Shown here: positions 34,801-42,780 of the stretch, piece by piece | How the letters are laid out: each line of letters begins with the position of its first letter | Numbering within the stretch: the stretch's first letter is position 1 | Assembly (NCBI GenBank): GCA_947493335.1 | Contig: CANLQO010000007.1 | Span: 28,598 to 92,597, forward strand | Length of the DNA stretch: 64,000 bases | Reading direction: 5' to 3' | From: an uncultured Paracoccaceae bacterium | Lineage (GTDB): Bacteria; Pseudomonadota; Alphaproteobacteria; Rhodobacterales; Rhodobacteraceae | Notes under the pieces: model-generated | Seen by the model: the letters and a program-made list of their open reading frames with translations, nothing else | What the model was told of the DNA's origin: nothing | Database searches by the model: none | Program-made: the position numbers and the translations under genes

Positions 34801-36079
34801 AGAGATGACCTTCGGTGATGAGACGGCCGGGCAGCTTCAAGCCTTCAGCGGCTTGGCTCGACGGGATCGGCGGCGCCACGGAGGCCATCGCGATGCTCTC
34901 GACCAAAGGCGTCGGGTGCTCTTTCGCGCCCGCGATCTCGATGCGCTGCGGTCGGTAGCGCGCATAGATGTCCGAGACCGGCACGTTCTCGCGGGGCGTG
35001 TCGAGCGTGGTGAAGGCAAGCGGCGCGGAGGCGTGCTTGGTTGCAGGACGGGCTGCGGCTGTTGGTGAAGATGGGGCGCGCGGCTTCCGAGCGGCCGGAT
35101 GCGGTGCCGTGGTCGTAGTGATCGCTTTCGGCGCGGACAGTGCCGCGCGGGTCGGCAGGTCTGCAATGATTTCGGCGGCGTGATTGAGATCCCGTGCGCT
35201 TTCGCGCCGCAGCTCACCACCGTCGTGGATCTTGTCGAAGACGACGAGCTGCGTCTCCACGGAGGTTCCGAGCTTGCGATAGACCTGGCCGGGGATGGCG
35301 AGCGCCAGCCGTGGCGTGGCAATGCCGCAAGCCCGGGCCCAATGGGCGGGATCGCGCTCGGGGCTGAAGCTCATCGGCATGATCGCGGCGAGTCGGCCAC
35401 CCGGCGCGAGACGCTTGGCCGCGGAGATCAGATGCTTGGCCGCGATATGCGCGTCCTTGCTGCGATCGACGGATGATGAGAACGGCGGGTTCATCACCAC
35501 AACGGACGGCACGCGTGGATCGCGGAGCAGATCGTCGATGTGTTCGCCATCGTGCGCCGTGGCGTTCGTTTCGAAGAGGATTTCAAGGAGCTTGAGCCGG
35601 AAGGGATCGACTTCGTTGAGGATCAGTTTGCCGCGACCCCGGCTGGCGAAGGCTGCCAGCGCGCCCGTGCCAGCTGATGGCTCCAGAACGATCTCGCCTG
35701 CTCGGATCGCAGCGGCCTCAACGACAAGTTGCGCGTAAGGCAACGGGGTCGAGAACTGCTGAAGGCGGATCTGCTGTTCCGACCGGCGGGTTTCTGTCAT
35801 GAGCAAGGCCGCGACCGATTGTGCGATTGTTTGCGCATTCTCGCTCTTTGCGGACTCGATCACGGTCTTGTTCGCTGCGGCCTGCATAAGATCGTAGGCC
35901 ATACGCCAGGACCAGGTGCCCTCGGCATCGGATCCTTGGAAGGTCTCGCGCATGGTGCGTGCAAGCTGCGATGACCGAAGGACGCCAAGACGCATCTGGG
36001 CCGAGGTCTGCGCGACCGCCGTCGCGAGATGCTGCTTCGAAGTCGTGTCAACCTTGTGAGCGGGGCTGGGAATGTCCAT
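31826..36079 (-). CDS. methyltransferase-strawberry notch helicase fusion protein
   Basis: 1417 residues. About 75-260 is an N6-type methyltransferase: motif I EPSAGTGAL (133-141) and NPPF (197-200) in VVVMNPPFSSS. About 440-1417 is an SNO-type superfamily 2 helicase with a Walker-like GTGCGKG (479-485) and DEAH (585-588), followed by the SNO helicase C part (SDAGGTGRSYHAAQTAANQK, a GLGRTHRSEQ motif). Such very large proteins occur on plasmids and phages of alphaproteobacteria, usually beside ParB-like and ArdC genes, and may modify or protect element DNA. The ATG at 36079 follows AAGGAGATC. Confidence 0.88.
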   Translation of the reverse strand: MDIPSPAHKVDTTSKQHLATAVAQTSAQMRLGVLRSSQLARTMRETFQGSDAEGTWSWRMAYDLMQAAANKTVIESAKSENAQTIAQSVAALLMTETRRSEQQIRLQQFSTPLPYAQLVVEAAAIRAGEIVLEPSAGTGALAAFASRGRGKLILNEVDPFRLKLLEILFETNATAHDGEHIDDLLRDPRVPSVVVMNPPFSSSVDRSKDAHIAAKHLISAAKRLAPGGRLAAIMPMSFSPERDPAHWARACGIATPRLALAIPGQVYRKLGTSVETQLVVFDKIHDGGELRRESARDLNHAAEIIADLPTRAALSAPKAITTTTAPHPAARKPRAPSSPTAAARPATKHASAPLAFTTLDTPRENVPVSDIYARYRPQRIEIAGAKEHPTPLVESIAMASVAPPIPSSQAAEGLKLPGRLITEGHLSEAQLETIIMANDAHERDLPGRFKIDDDQTRMQRKDDDPTAKAYRLGYFLGDGTGCGKGREVAGLILTNWLKSRRKSVWVSKSSTLIEDAIRDWTDLGGSPADIQPLSKWKPDQPITMGDGILFVTYATLRAAGKDGTTRLNQVLDWMGKAFDCVIAFDEAHAMQNAAGSSEGRGVKPSQQGLAGLRLQLAAPRARVFYVSATGATSVQNLAYASRLGLWGQGAEYLFPSRESFVAAMEAGGVAAMEVVARDLKTLGFYTARALSFNGVEYDVLEHKLTEAQVEIYDAYASAFRTIHQNLEAALTATGVMDAGGETNASAAKASAKSRFESTKQRFFNHLLLGMKSPTIISAIEQDLANGQACVVQVVSTGESLLKRRLETMDPEDELVEGAHTPRDYVLSYLQQAFPIHTQKLVEIDGNMVAEPLRDANGQLVVSREAMALRDAAMEELMALAPIPSALDQIIWAFGADHVSEVTGRSIRPLKGADGALFIEKRAASSNSAETSAFMDGEKDILIFSDAGGTGRSYHAAQTAANQKRRRHYLLEPGWRADAAIQGLGRTHRSEQVSAPFFRVCTSDVHGEKRFTSTIARRLDQLGALTKRQRETGAQGMFREEDNLESPIARAALRGYYADLAAGRAGAMDYETFTDWTALRLIDKDGVLLEELPPIQRFLNRVLALPIHMQNALFAEFMQRIADQTERAREAGTLDLGVETLRGETIKQISTEDLWTCPQSGAVTRIIGLDVTDPVHIQTAEDALGLKGSRIPMVNRASGRAALISKRPMQFYDEDIVTLMRKVTRPSGSTYLTEDAFGRSAWEPIQGDEFIRLWTAEADELPKTTTTRLYLLTGLLLPIWKSLPSNNERIYRVTPEGHASMIGRTVGEHGVAALRAQFMIRDPKTPEEILQVALGSTAPVDLGQGLSLTRRRVAGDTRLEINGADKATMDGLKALGCFTEIISFQLRLFLPHGDEKRTLHVLAQVLGRQIGTPSEVAA

Positions 36080-36123
36080 GATGATCTCCTTCAGGGCTTT
36101 GTTTGGCGGTTCACACGGCCAAG

Positions 36124-36161
36124 AGGCCCTCTCTGGGCTCTGAGGAGCGCAGAGAGGGCCT
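36124..36161. terminator. long hairpin between minus genes
   Basis: AGGCCCTCTCT, 16-base loop, AGAGAGGGCCT (11 bp perfect) in the 133-bp gap between the DUF6927-like gene and the helicase gene. It may terminate or attenuate read-through. Confidence 0.55.
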
Positions 36162-36212
36162 GTGGGCCTGTGTGGAGGCCGGAGATGGGCTTGAGAGCGC
36201 TCCTGAGGCCGC

Positions 36213-36869
36213 TCAGCGGCCCTGGAGGGCAAAAAACTCGGCTAGGACCGGGCTGGCGGCAGTTTGCGCGCGCTCGAGGAGCTCAGAGCCGGCCAGAGAC
36301 GCCTTGGAGAGCCTGACCAACCCCCCTGTCTCCGCGATACGGTAGCAACGCCTCTGCTGGCCGCTGCGCCTGTAGTGCGTCGCCGTGACGATCTGGCAGG
36401 TACTGCCGTCGGTGAGTGTAACGGGGGCGGCCAACTTGATCTTGTCGCCTTCTTGATAGGACGGGATTGCAGCCCAGTCGCGACACCGCTTCCGCCAGTC
36501 ATGTGCGTAGCTGTCGGGATCCTTGATTTCGGACAGAAGAGCGAGAAGCGAGAGCGGCGCTTTGCTTTCGCAGGGGCCCTGCCCTTCATCCATGTCTTTG
36601 TAGCCCCAACAGCCATCGTCATAGCGGGTGAGGAAGACCGCCCCGAAGGTGTAGGAACCGTCCGCGTCGAGCACGAACGTGCTCTGTTCGAGTGGCTTGC
36701 CGTCGAGCGACTCTGTCCGGACGGCGGCATACCAGGTCGTGCCGACCTTGCAGGCTTTGACCAGTGTCCACTTTCGCGCATCGGTCTCGGAGGTGCACAA
36801 TCGCGTAATCTCGGCTTTTTCATCCGCGTAGCATTTGATCCGCCGGTCGTTGTAGATGAGCCAACCCAT
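36213..36869 (-). CDS. DUF6927-like plasmid protein
   Basis: 218 residues beginning MGWLIYNDRRIKCYADEKAE. The first 70 residues form strands with a KVGTTWYAAV segment; the middle is GAVFLTRYDDGCWGYKDMDE, followed by helices with Cys/Trp. The MGW opening and GCWGYKDMDE resemble DUF6927 as I remember it, not verified. The ATG is placed at 36869, where it shares bases with the upstream stop. Confidence 0.55.
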   Translation of the reverse strand: MGWLIYNDRRIKCYADEKAEITRLCTSETDARKWTLVKACKVGTTWYAAVRTESLDGKPLEQSTFVLDADGSYTFGAVFLTRYDDGCWGYKDMDEGQGPCESKAPLSLLALLSEIKDPDSYAHDWRKRCRDWAAIPSYQEGDKIKLAAPVTLTDGSTCQIVTATHYRRSGQQRRCYRIAETGGLVRLSKASLAGSELLERAQTAASPVLAEFFALQGR

Positions 36870-37462
36870 TATGCGGCCCTCCGCTCGTCGATCTCCCACA
36901 CCGCATCGAGCGGCACGCGGTAGGGCTGCATCTCATCGAAGTCCTCACAATTCCCGCAGTTGCGGACCATCGCCCATGTGTCGGTGAGGTCGATCAGCAC
37001 AACGCGGAACGTGCCACCCAGCCCAGAGGGAACCGTATAGGTCCCGCCGATCATGTAGTCGGAAGCCTGCTCTGCGAAGACACGCACTGTGTGGCCGTCC
37101 GTCGCGAGCCGGATGCTGCCCCGGCCGCGGTCGAGCAGCATCTGCACGTCGTCGATGATGTCCGTGTAGAACTGCCCCGTGAGGTCGCGGAAGGCGATTT
37201 TGCGCTGCGACATCCAGTCTGCATCACGATAAGGATTGATCCCGTCCGCAAAGGCGAAGCGGGGATCGCAGTGTTCGGTCGTGACGATGCGCGTGGTCGC
37301 GCCGTCGATCCCGTTTGAGCGCAGATGCACCCCGTTGCCGACGATCAGGATCAGCGCCGGATGATCGATAGGTCCGTTCCAATTGGGAAGGAAAGTCCCG
37401 CAGGAGCGGGCATGCGCAATTTGGGCCGCCACGGCTGTGGCGGAGAACTTCAGGATAGCCAT
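36869..37462 (-). CDS. hypothetical plasmid protein
   Basis: 197 residues. N-terminal helix and strands (FSATAVAAQIAHARSCGTFL, GPIDHPALILIVGNGVHLRS), middle Asp-rich helix (FYTDIIDDVQMLLDRGRGSI), then strands. Its stop overlaps the next ATG. No recognised family; it is one of the operon between the ParB-like gene and the helicase gene. Confidence 0.6.
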   Translation of the reverse strand: MAILKFSATAVAAQIAHARSCGTFLPNWNGPIDHPALILIVGNGVHLRSNGIDGATTRIVTTEHCDPRFAFADGINPYRDADWMSQRKIAFRDLTGQFYTDIIDDVQMLLDRGRGSIRLATDGHTVRVFAEQASDYMIGGTYTVPSGLGGTFRVVLIDLTDTWAMVRNCGNCEDFDEMQPYRVPLDAVWEIDERRAA

Positions 37463-37488
37463 TTTGATGATCTTTCGATGGGGCGGCG

Positions 37489-37755
37489 TCAGGCCGCGTG
37501 TTGGGTTCTGAGATGACGGCGTTCGGCGGCCATGCAGATTTGCATCGCCTTCATCCAGCCGATTTTCAGATGGAGGGCATCGGCGAGTGCCTTTGAGGCA
37601 CCCTCCTCGCCGCTGCGATACTGGAATTCGCCGGCGTCCTGACTTTGCTGGATCGCGCCGTTCATTTCCCGTTGGGCCTCGTCGGCAAGCTCAGCGAACG
37701 CGGCGCCGAGATCCGCAAGCGCTTGAGCGTAGCCTTGGTCATAGGTCCGTGACAT
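37489..37755 (-). CDS. 88-residue helical protein
   Basis: A four-helix-like small protein beginning MSRTYDQGYAQALADLGAAF, rich in Ala, Glu and Gln. Follows the ParB-like gene by about 60 bases. No family recognised. Confidence 0.55.
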   Translation of the reverse strand: MSRTYDQGYAQALADLGAAFAELADEAQREMNGAIQQSQDAGEFQYRSGEEGASKALADALHLKIGWMKAMQICMAAERRHLRTQHAA

Positions 37756-37815
37756 GTTTCAACTCCTGATTGAAGCGGTGCGCCACCGCAGAGGGCGGCG
37801 CACCTTTGGGGCGGC

Positions 37816-39783
37816 TTAGGCCGCCTTCTTCTTGCTCGACTTCGGCTTGGCCTTGCTCGCTACGACCTCCGGAACAAAGGCCGCGGTGGTCTGCATCATC
37901 GGCGGGCACCAGCTGGCCACTTTCTCACGCTGCTCGTCTGAAAGTGTGGCGAAGGGTTCTGCAAAGAGTTTGTCGCAGAACGCCACGATTTCTTTCTTGC
38001 TCGAGGAGGAGAGCGCTACCGCCTCCTGGCTGAGGCCGAGATCCTCGCTAAGGATTTTGAGAAGCCATGCCTTCTTGAAGCGGTTGAAGAGAGAGGCGTT
38101 CGGCGTCCAGTGCGCGCGGATGTCCGGCATGATCTCGATCTCGAGATCGTGCATCAGGCTGTCCCGGTTCCGCTCGCGGGCAAGGCAGGGCTGCGTCGTC
38201 GTCGCGGTCGCATAGGCCACGAGCTTTGCCTTTTGGACTTGATCCAATGCACGGAAGAGTTGGAACTGCTCTGCCGGTGCGCGGTCTTCATCGTGCCAGG
38301 AGAGATCGAGAGCGTCATGCGCTGCCTCCATCTGCTCTTGGGAGGTCGGGTCGATCTCGTCCATCTTTGCGTGATTGCGATACTCTTGCAGCGCACTCAC
38401 CTTGATCGCGTAGGTGCTGTTCATGTGCGCGAAGATATCGCTCACCAGCTTGAAGAGCGTCAGATCGAGAGCGGCCTCGGGGTTCTGGGCCAGCGCGGCG
38501 CCAAGTGCCATCGCCCGTTCAACCTTCAGATCGTCCTGCAGCGACGCGGGATAGACGATCTCGTCCTCCGCCTCCCCTGCCCTATCAGCACCCTGCGTTG
38601 TGGCGGCTGGCTTTGCACTGGGTTTGTCTTCCGGGCGCACCATGCCGACATGAAGCGTGACGCCATTGTGACCCCAGGATGCGATGACACCGCTGCGGGT
38701 GAGGTCCTCGTCGGAATAGGCTTCCTGGAGGGTCGTGGCTTCGGCTTCCAGTGCATCGACCTTGTCGGAGAGCGCCGTGTAAGCATCGTCATCGATGCTT
38801 TCGTCCTCCATCTCCATGGACAGCCGCTCGAGCTCCTGCTGGATCTCTTCAACCCGCTTCTGGCCCACCTCGTCGGGCTCGACAGGACCGGGATAGACGC
38901 GACCGTATTCTGCCATCGCGTTGTAATCATAGCGAACCATCGCATCGGACCACGCAAAGCCCATCTCGGCACGCGTGGTCTCGGCCGCGGCCGTCAGTTT
39001 ATCGATCATGATCGCTTCGACCATCGCATTGTCCTCGAGCACGGAGTGCTCCTCGAGAAGATCGCGGGCCACGGCACCCCCCCTGGCTTCATACTCTTCG
39101 CGCACGAATTGGCCGATGTCGTCGCTGACTTGCACGCCACGCGATTTGAGGGCGTTGCGGATGGTGTAGGCCTGCACGTATTCGCCAGCGGCAAGGATCG
39201 CGTCGTAGACGTCCTTCTGCACGGTCTGGCTTGGGTGATCGGCAAAGGCTTTCATTGCATCGAGTGTGATAGTCTTGGCTCTTGCGGCAGCGCGGATATC
39301 GGGATGAATGAGGCCGTAGCGCAAGCGACCCTTTACCGCCGCCACAGTCGTTCCGAATGTTTTGGCAATGGTCTCGGGCGTCTGGTGGTCGATTTCCATC
39401 ATCCGTGCGAATGCCTCAAACTCATCGATGGCATTCATCGGTGCCTGTGTGATGTTTTCGGCGAGAGATAGCGCAGTCGTGACGTCGCAGTCAGCGGGCA
39501 CCTCACGGCATTCGATCTTTGTTTTTGCCGTGAAGGCCTTTAACGCTTTGTCCGCGACCAACTCGACGAGCGATGCATGGCGGCGGCCACCAGCAAGGAC
39601 GCCGTATTTGCAGTCGATCTTCTGCACCAGGAGCGGCTGCAGAAGGCCAAGAGCGAGGATGCTGGCCTTCAGATGCGCGATGTTTTCGCTGTCATAGGTC
39701 TCGGGCGATTTGGCACGCACATTGGCGGGGTGGGAGATGAGATCGCCAATGGCGACGGATACGGGCTTCAAAGTCTGTGTCAT
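37816..39783 (-). CDS. ParB/Srx-domain plasmid protein (large, non-partition type)
   Basis: 655 residues. The N-terminal 110 residues match a ParB/Srx nuclease-type domain: PVSVAIGDLISHPANVRAKS, IAHLKASILALGLLQPLLVQ, then GVLAGGRRHASLVEL (a GxxxGxRR signature), and a helix-turn-helix follows (TPETIAKTFGTTVAAVKGRL). The rest is acidic and helical with a low-complexity ASSSSKKE and Lys-rich end. Such large proteins appear on plasmids with ArdC and SNO helicase rather than with ParA, and their function is unsettled. ATG at 39783 follows AAAGGACAG. Confidence 0.8.
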   Translation of the reverse strand: MTQTLKPVSVAIGDLISHPANVRAKSPETYDSENIAHLKASILALGLLQPLLVQKIDCKYGVLAGGRRHASLVELVADKALKAFTAKTKIECREVPADCDVTTALSLAENITQAPMNAIDEFEAFARMMEIDHQTPETIAKTFGTTVAAVKGRLRYGLIHPDIRAAARAKTITLDAMKAFADHPSQTVQKDVYDAILAAGEYVQAYTIRNALKSRGVQVSDDIGQFVREEYEARGGAVARDLLEEHSVLEDNAMVEAIMIDKLTAAAETTRAEMGFAWSDAMVRYDYNAMAEYGRVYPGPVEPDEVGQKRVEEIQQELERLSMEMEDESIDDDAYTALSDKVDALEAEATTLQEAYSDEDLTRSGVIASWGHNGVTLHVGMVRPEDKPSAKPAATTQGADRAGEAEDEIVYPASLQDDLKVERAMALGAALAQNPEAALDLTLFKLVSDIFAHMNSTYAIKVSALQEYRNHAKMDEIDPTSQEQMEAAHDALDLSWHDEDRAPAEQFQLFRALDQVQKAKLVAYATATTTQPCLARERNRDSLMHDLEIEIMPDIRAHWTPNASLFNRFKKAWLLKILSEDLGLSQEAVALSSSSKKEIVAFCDKLFAEPFATLSDEQREKVASWCPPMMQTTAAFVPEVVASKAKPKSSKKKAA

Positions 39784-40113
39784 ATTCTGTCCTTTCGGTT
39801 GCAACGGCCCCTCCCCTGCGGAAGGGACTGACCCAATCCCCGATCCGGGGATTAACAACACAAAAGGCCCACTTTCACTTTCTTGGGTCCCGAAACCCCG
39901 GCGATCCCAAAATCAGCTGGCCCGAAACAGCTTGCTCAGCGACCGGTCGTCTCCAGAAGCGCTCGATCCCAAGCGACAAGTTCAGATCGGCAAGAATAGC
40001 GCCTCCTGCGACTTTCCAGTCCCAAACATCAGGATTACCGACCTTCAAAACAATGCAGCGCCAACGATAAGAACGGGAAACGATGGCGTGGCGGCTGTTG
40101 GGAACTTGAATTT

Positions 40114-40149
40114 CAGTGATATTGACGCTATATACCGTCAGTATCACTG
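40114..40149. promoter_or_regulatory. operator before the first Xre-RES pair
   Basis: CAGTGATATTGACG, 8-base spacer, CGTCAGTATCACTG (13 of 14 arm positions match). Located 15 bases before the antitoxin ATG, and TTGACG with CTATATAC could be promoter elements, so binding would block transcription. Autoregulation by the antitoxin or complex is inferred. Confidence 0.65.
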
Positions 40150-40163
40150 TAGGAGCGTAGATC

Positions 40164-40514
40164 ATGCACATCACGAACTTTGCTGAAGCTGGGCAATTCG
40201 AACCGCGCAAAATCGCCGCTTTGCTACGCACATCAGCAGAAGAGATCGCATTGACCGTCGGCTTGGGCAAAGACGCGTTGCAGAGGCGAGCCCGCATCGG
40301 TTCGGACAAGACGCAGCGCCGCCTGCGCGAATTGGTCGAGGTACTGAACAAGGTCGAACCCCGCTTCGGCTCGGAACTGATGGCCTATGCATGGTATCGG
40401 TCAGAGCCGCTGCACGGCTTTGACGGCCGGACTGCCATGCAGCTGGTGCAGGAAGGCAAAGCGCAGCAAGTTCTGGAATATATCGATGCGGTCGATGCGG
40501 GCGTCTTTGCCTAA
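40164..40514 (+). CDS. Xre/MbcA/ParS-type antitoxin
   Basis: 116 residues. N-terminal helices IAALLRTSAEEIALTVGLGK and the C-terminal toxin-binding part (LMAYAWYRSEPLHGFDGRTA then AMQLVQEGKAQQVLEYID), which is the MbcA/ParS/Xre (DUF2384) pattern. It neutralises a RES-domain NAD-degrading toxin in the family, here the next gene. AGGAG before the ATG. Confidence 0.85.
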   Translation: MHITNFAEAGQFEPRKIAALLRTSAEEIALTVGLGKDALQRRARIGSDKTQRRLRELVEVLNKVEPRFGSELMAYAWYRSEPLHGFDGRTAMQLVQEGKAQQVLEYIDAVDAGVFA

Positions 40515-40615
40515 AGCGCGCCCCGCCAAGACATGAGACACCGATACACTGTCACACTTCGTATTCTCGGGACATCGGTGTCACATACTATAGTGTTGAA
40601 TTGCGGGACGCTAAG

Positions 40616-41128
40616 ATGCCTCTGAAAGATGGACGCTACACAGGGTCGCTCTACCGCGCCCTGAACCCGGTTTATGCCCGCACGCCTCTGTCCGGACGAG
40701 GTGCTGAACTCTACGGAGGGCGCTTTAACGCCAAGGGGACCCCTGCCCTCTACACCTCGCTAGATCCCGCGACCGCACTTAGAGAAGCCAACCAGGTCGG
40801 CAGCCTGCAACCAACTATCCTGGTGTCCTACAAGGCCGACCTTGGGCCTATTTTCGATACCCGAAATCAGGACGGACTAGAGCAATACGGAATGACAGAG
40901 GCCATGCTTGCCGACTCAGCATGGCGCATGAAGATGCTCGATGGCCAACCTGTGGCGACACAGGATTTTGCACGCGACCTCATAGCAGATCGGTTTGCAG
41001 GGCTTCTGATCCAGAGTTTTGCGAAGGGCGCGTCGCCATCGGACTTCAACATCGTGTTGTGGGCCTGGACTGATAACAACGGTTCTTTGGAAGTGGTGGA
41101 TGACGAAGACCGACTGTCACGCATGTGA
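40616..41128 (+). CDS. RES-domain toxin (NAD+ phosphorylase type)
   Basis: 170 residues. The RES pattern is clear: LYRALNPVYARTPLSGRGAE, GGRFNAKGTPALYTSLDP then ATALREANQ, and later VVDDEDRL. RES toxins bind and break down NAD+. An 86-base gap with an inverted repeat (GACACCGAT / ATCGGTGTC) separates it from the antitoxin, so it could also have its own promoter. The ATG at 40616 was chosen over a TTG at 40601 because GGGAC lies upstream. Confidence 0.85.
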   Translation: MPLKDGRYTGSLYRALNPVYARTPLSGRGAELYGGRFNAKGTPALYTSLDPATALREANQVGSLQPTILVSYKADLGPIFDTRNQDGLEQYGMTEAMLADSAWRMKMLDGQPVATQDFARDLIADRFAGLLIQSFAKGASPSDFNIVLWAWTDNNGSLEVVDDEDRLSRM

Positions 41129-41620
41129 GTTTTGAGACTTGGCTCTGGGGACCGAATCATCTGGGAAGGTTCTAGCGCCATTGGTGCATTCGCCGACGAG
41201 GCGTCCAAAGGCATGGCCACTGGGCGGTGCGCTCAACGGCTTTGCACAGTTGCTCGATCAGAGCTTCCGGATCGGACTGGGTCGATGTTCAGCAAGCGTT
41301 GCACCTCAGGAATGCGATCCAAAACCTCCTATGAGTTAGTCTGGCTGTAACGCGCCGAAAACCGCGCATGAAGTTCCCCGCCCCCCTAATTCGGCACAAG
41401 GCCTGGTGTCACCTGTGGCGGATCTTAGCAAGTTGTAGCGAAAGCTTTGTCTTGTCCCAAGTGAAAAGCAGCAAATCAGGAAGTGCGAGCACTAAGGCAA
41501 TTTTCTGCACAGGACCTGCGGAGAATATATAGGATAATCTCCGCAAACTTATGTCCGGTCATCTTTCACTATGCACTGTGGCTAATGCCAAGGTTTCCGA
41601 AACTAGCCACGTCGCAGCGA
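41129..41620. other. intergenic region between the toxin and the replication gene
   Basis: No gene can be supported. A minus-strand stretch near 41220-41330 reads plausibly as broken coding sequence in two frames, but no family was recognised. The hairpin TGCGGAGA / TCTCCGCA (41517-41545) lies beyond the replication gene stop and may end it; a GCAAACTTAT shared with the dif-like site at 46979 follows. Confidence 0.4.
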
Positions 41621-42307
41621 TCAGCAGATCAGCCGGACTTCGCGCAGGCCACCATCGACAGCTGTCACAGCACTCAGCAACCGTACCCGGAGGTGGGTCT
41701 CGATATAAGAACGGACAAAGGGAGACGGGGCGGCCAGCGTGAGACACCCATCTTCGCAGGACACCTCATGCAGCTTGGCGAACCAGGCGCTATAAAGCGC
41801 CGCATCGCCCGCGTGCAGCATATGCGACACCGCCGACCAAAGGCTACCGTCTGTGGCGGGTGAGGGCCCAAGTTGCCCAGGAAAGGGTACCACCGTCCTT
41901 GCGGGATCAGAAGCCTTGCCCCCCTGCCCCATCCGTTCCACAAAATCCGGTCCGACAGCTACCCAACACGACTTTGTTGCCTCTAGCACTTGATCAAGAT
42001 GGATTCGGTGTTCAGCCACCCTGCCCCGTGTCGCCGTCCGCTGCACCGAGACCCACCCATGCGCACGCATCTGCGCAAGCTCGCGTTTCGCGGTACGCTC
42101 GGTCACAGACCAAAGCTGTCCAAGTTCCCGGACACCGACGCGGAATGTCTCTGTTCGCCAACTAAACCGTGCAGTGATTAGCAGCGCCAGCCGACCGGCA
42201 AGGCGTCCATCAACGCCGCTGTCGGCTTGAGCAAGCACCAGCAGGGCTGTGAGTATATCATATTTCAATGACGCGGCCCGAGGGCCGGTCGCCTTGGCGA
42301 TCTGCAT
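41621..42307 (-). CDS. DnaA-like plasmid replication initiator
   Basis: 228 residues. A winged-helix part (about 15-105, TERTAKRELAQMRAHGWVSV) is followed by a domain at 156-227 (LWSAVSHMLHAGDAALYSAW, GCLTLAAPSPFVRSYIETHL) with the pattern of DnaA domain I, which binds DnaB and other DnaA partners. Roseobacter plasmids use four initiator types, one being DnaA-like, and this fits that type. Divergent from parA, with the origin expected in the intervening 470 bp. No AAA+ core is present, so it is not chromosomal DnaA. Confidence 0.8.
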   Translation of the reverse strand: MQIAKATGPRAASLKYDILTALLVLAQADSGVDGRLAGRLALLITARFSWRTETFRVGVRELGQLWSVTERTAKRELAQMRAHGWVSVQRTATRGRVAEHRIHLDQVLEATKSCWVAVGPDFVERMGQGGKASDPARTVVPFPGQLGPSPATDGSLWSAVSHMLHAGDAALYSAWFAKLHEVSCEDGCLTLAAPSPFVRSYIETHLRVRLLSAVTAVDGGLREVRLIC

Positions 42308-42780
42308 GCCTGCTCTCCACCATCCTCGAGAAGGGTGTCATATTCGCATTGGCTGCGGATCGGCTATCCCGATTCTCACTTTCCCAACGCTTTTCCTAGC
42401 CTCACCGGAATTAGCGTTGGATATCCCCATTTTGTCAAGTTTCGATTGTTACGGACGCTCTCAAGCCCCATCAAAATTCAAAAGAATGGGTATATTATTG
42501 GTATAGGGTGACGTCCTGAGTGTCCCCTAATAGCGTCCTGATGTCCCCTCATCTGCTTGTGGGGCGCAGATCGTGTCCCCCTATATGTGGCGGGAATTTT
42601 TCCGGCTCACGTGCATGCTGGCGCACTTCCGATTCGTTGCAGTATCCCGTCTCCGCGCCTTATTTGACACCAAAAACCTTCCCTGCCGGTAAGGTTTGCC
42701 ACAAGATAACCCTTGTGGACAAAAACGCAAAACTCAGCGTATTTTACAAATCAATAAGAATTAACGTCCGAGGTTTGGCA
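42308..42780. promoter_or_regulatory. candidate replication/partition control region
   Basis: The gap between rep and parA holds GACGTCCTGA-type direct repeats (around 42510-42550, with TGTCCCC following each copy), AT-rich segments (TATATTATTGGTATA near 42490), a near-palindrome TTGCCACAAG-n6-CTTGTGGACAA at about 42695, and the first of the five 20-bp palindromes. An iteron-like and origin-like layout; the true origin is not located. Confidence 0.5.
42676..42695. repeat. palindrome 1 of 5 (par-type site)
   Basis: ACCTTCCCTGCCGGTAAGGT, in the region before the parA start. Confidence 0.75.

Noticed and set aside
38110..39471. 453-residue plus frame
   Set aside because: Shadow of the ParB-like gene; composition is unlike a real protein.
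41139..41350. Frames after the RES toxin
   Set aside because: Looks like degraded coding sequence in changing frames; no family could be named.
42520..42780. N-terminal extension of the parA frame
   Set aside because: Contains direct repeats and palindrome 1; the ParA start at 42781 fits the family better.
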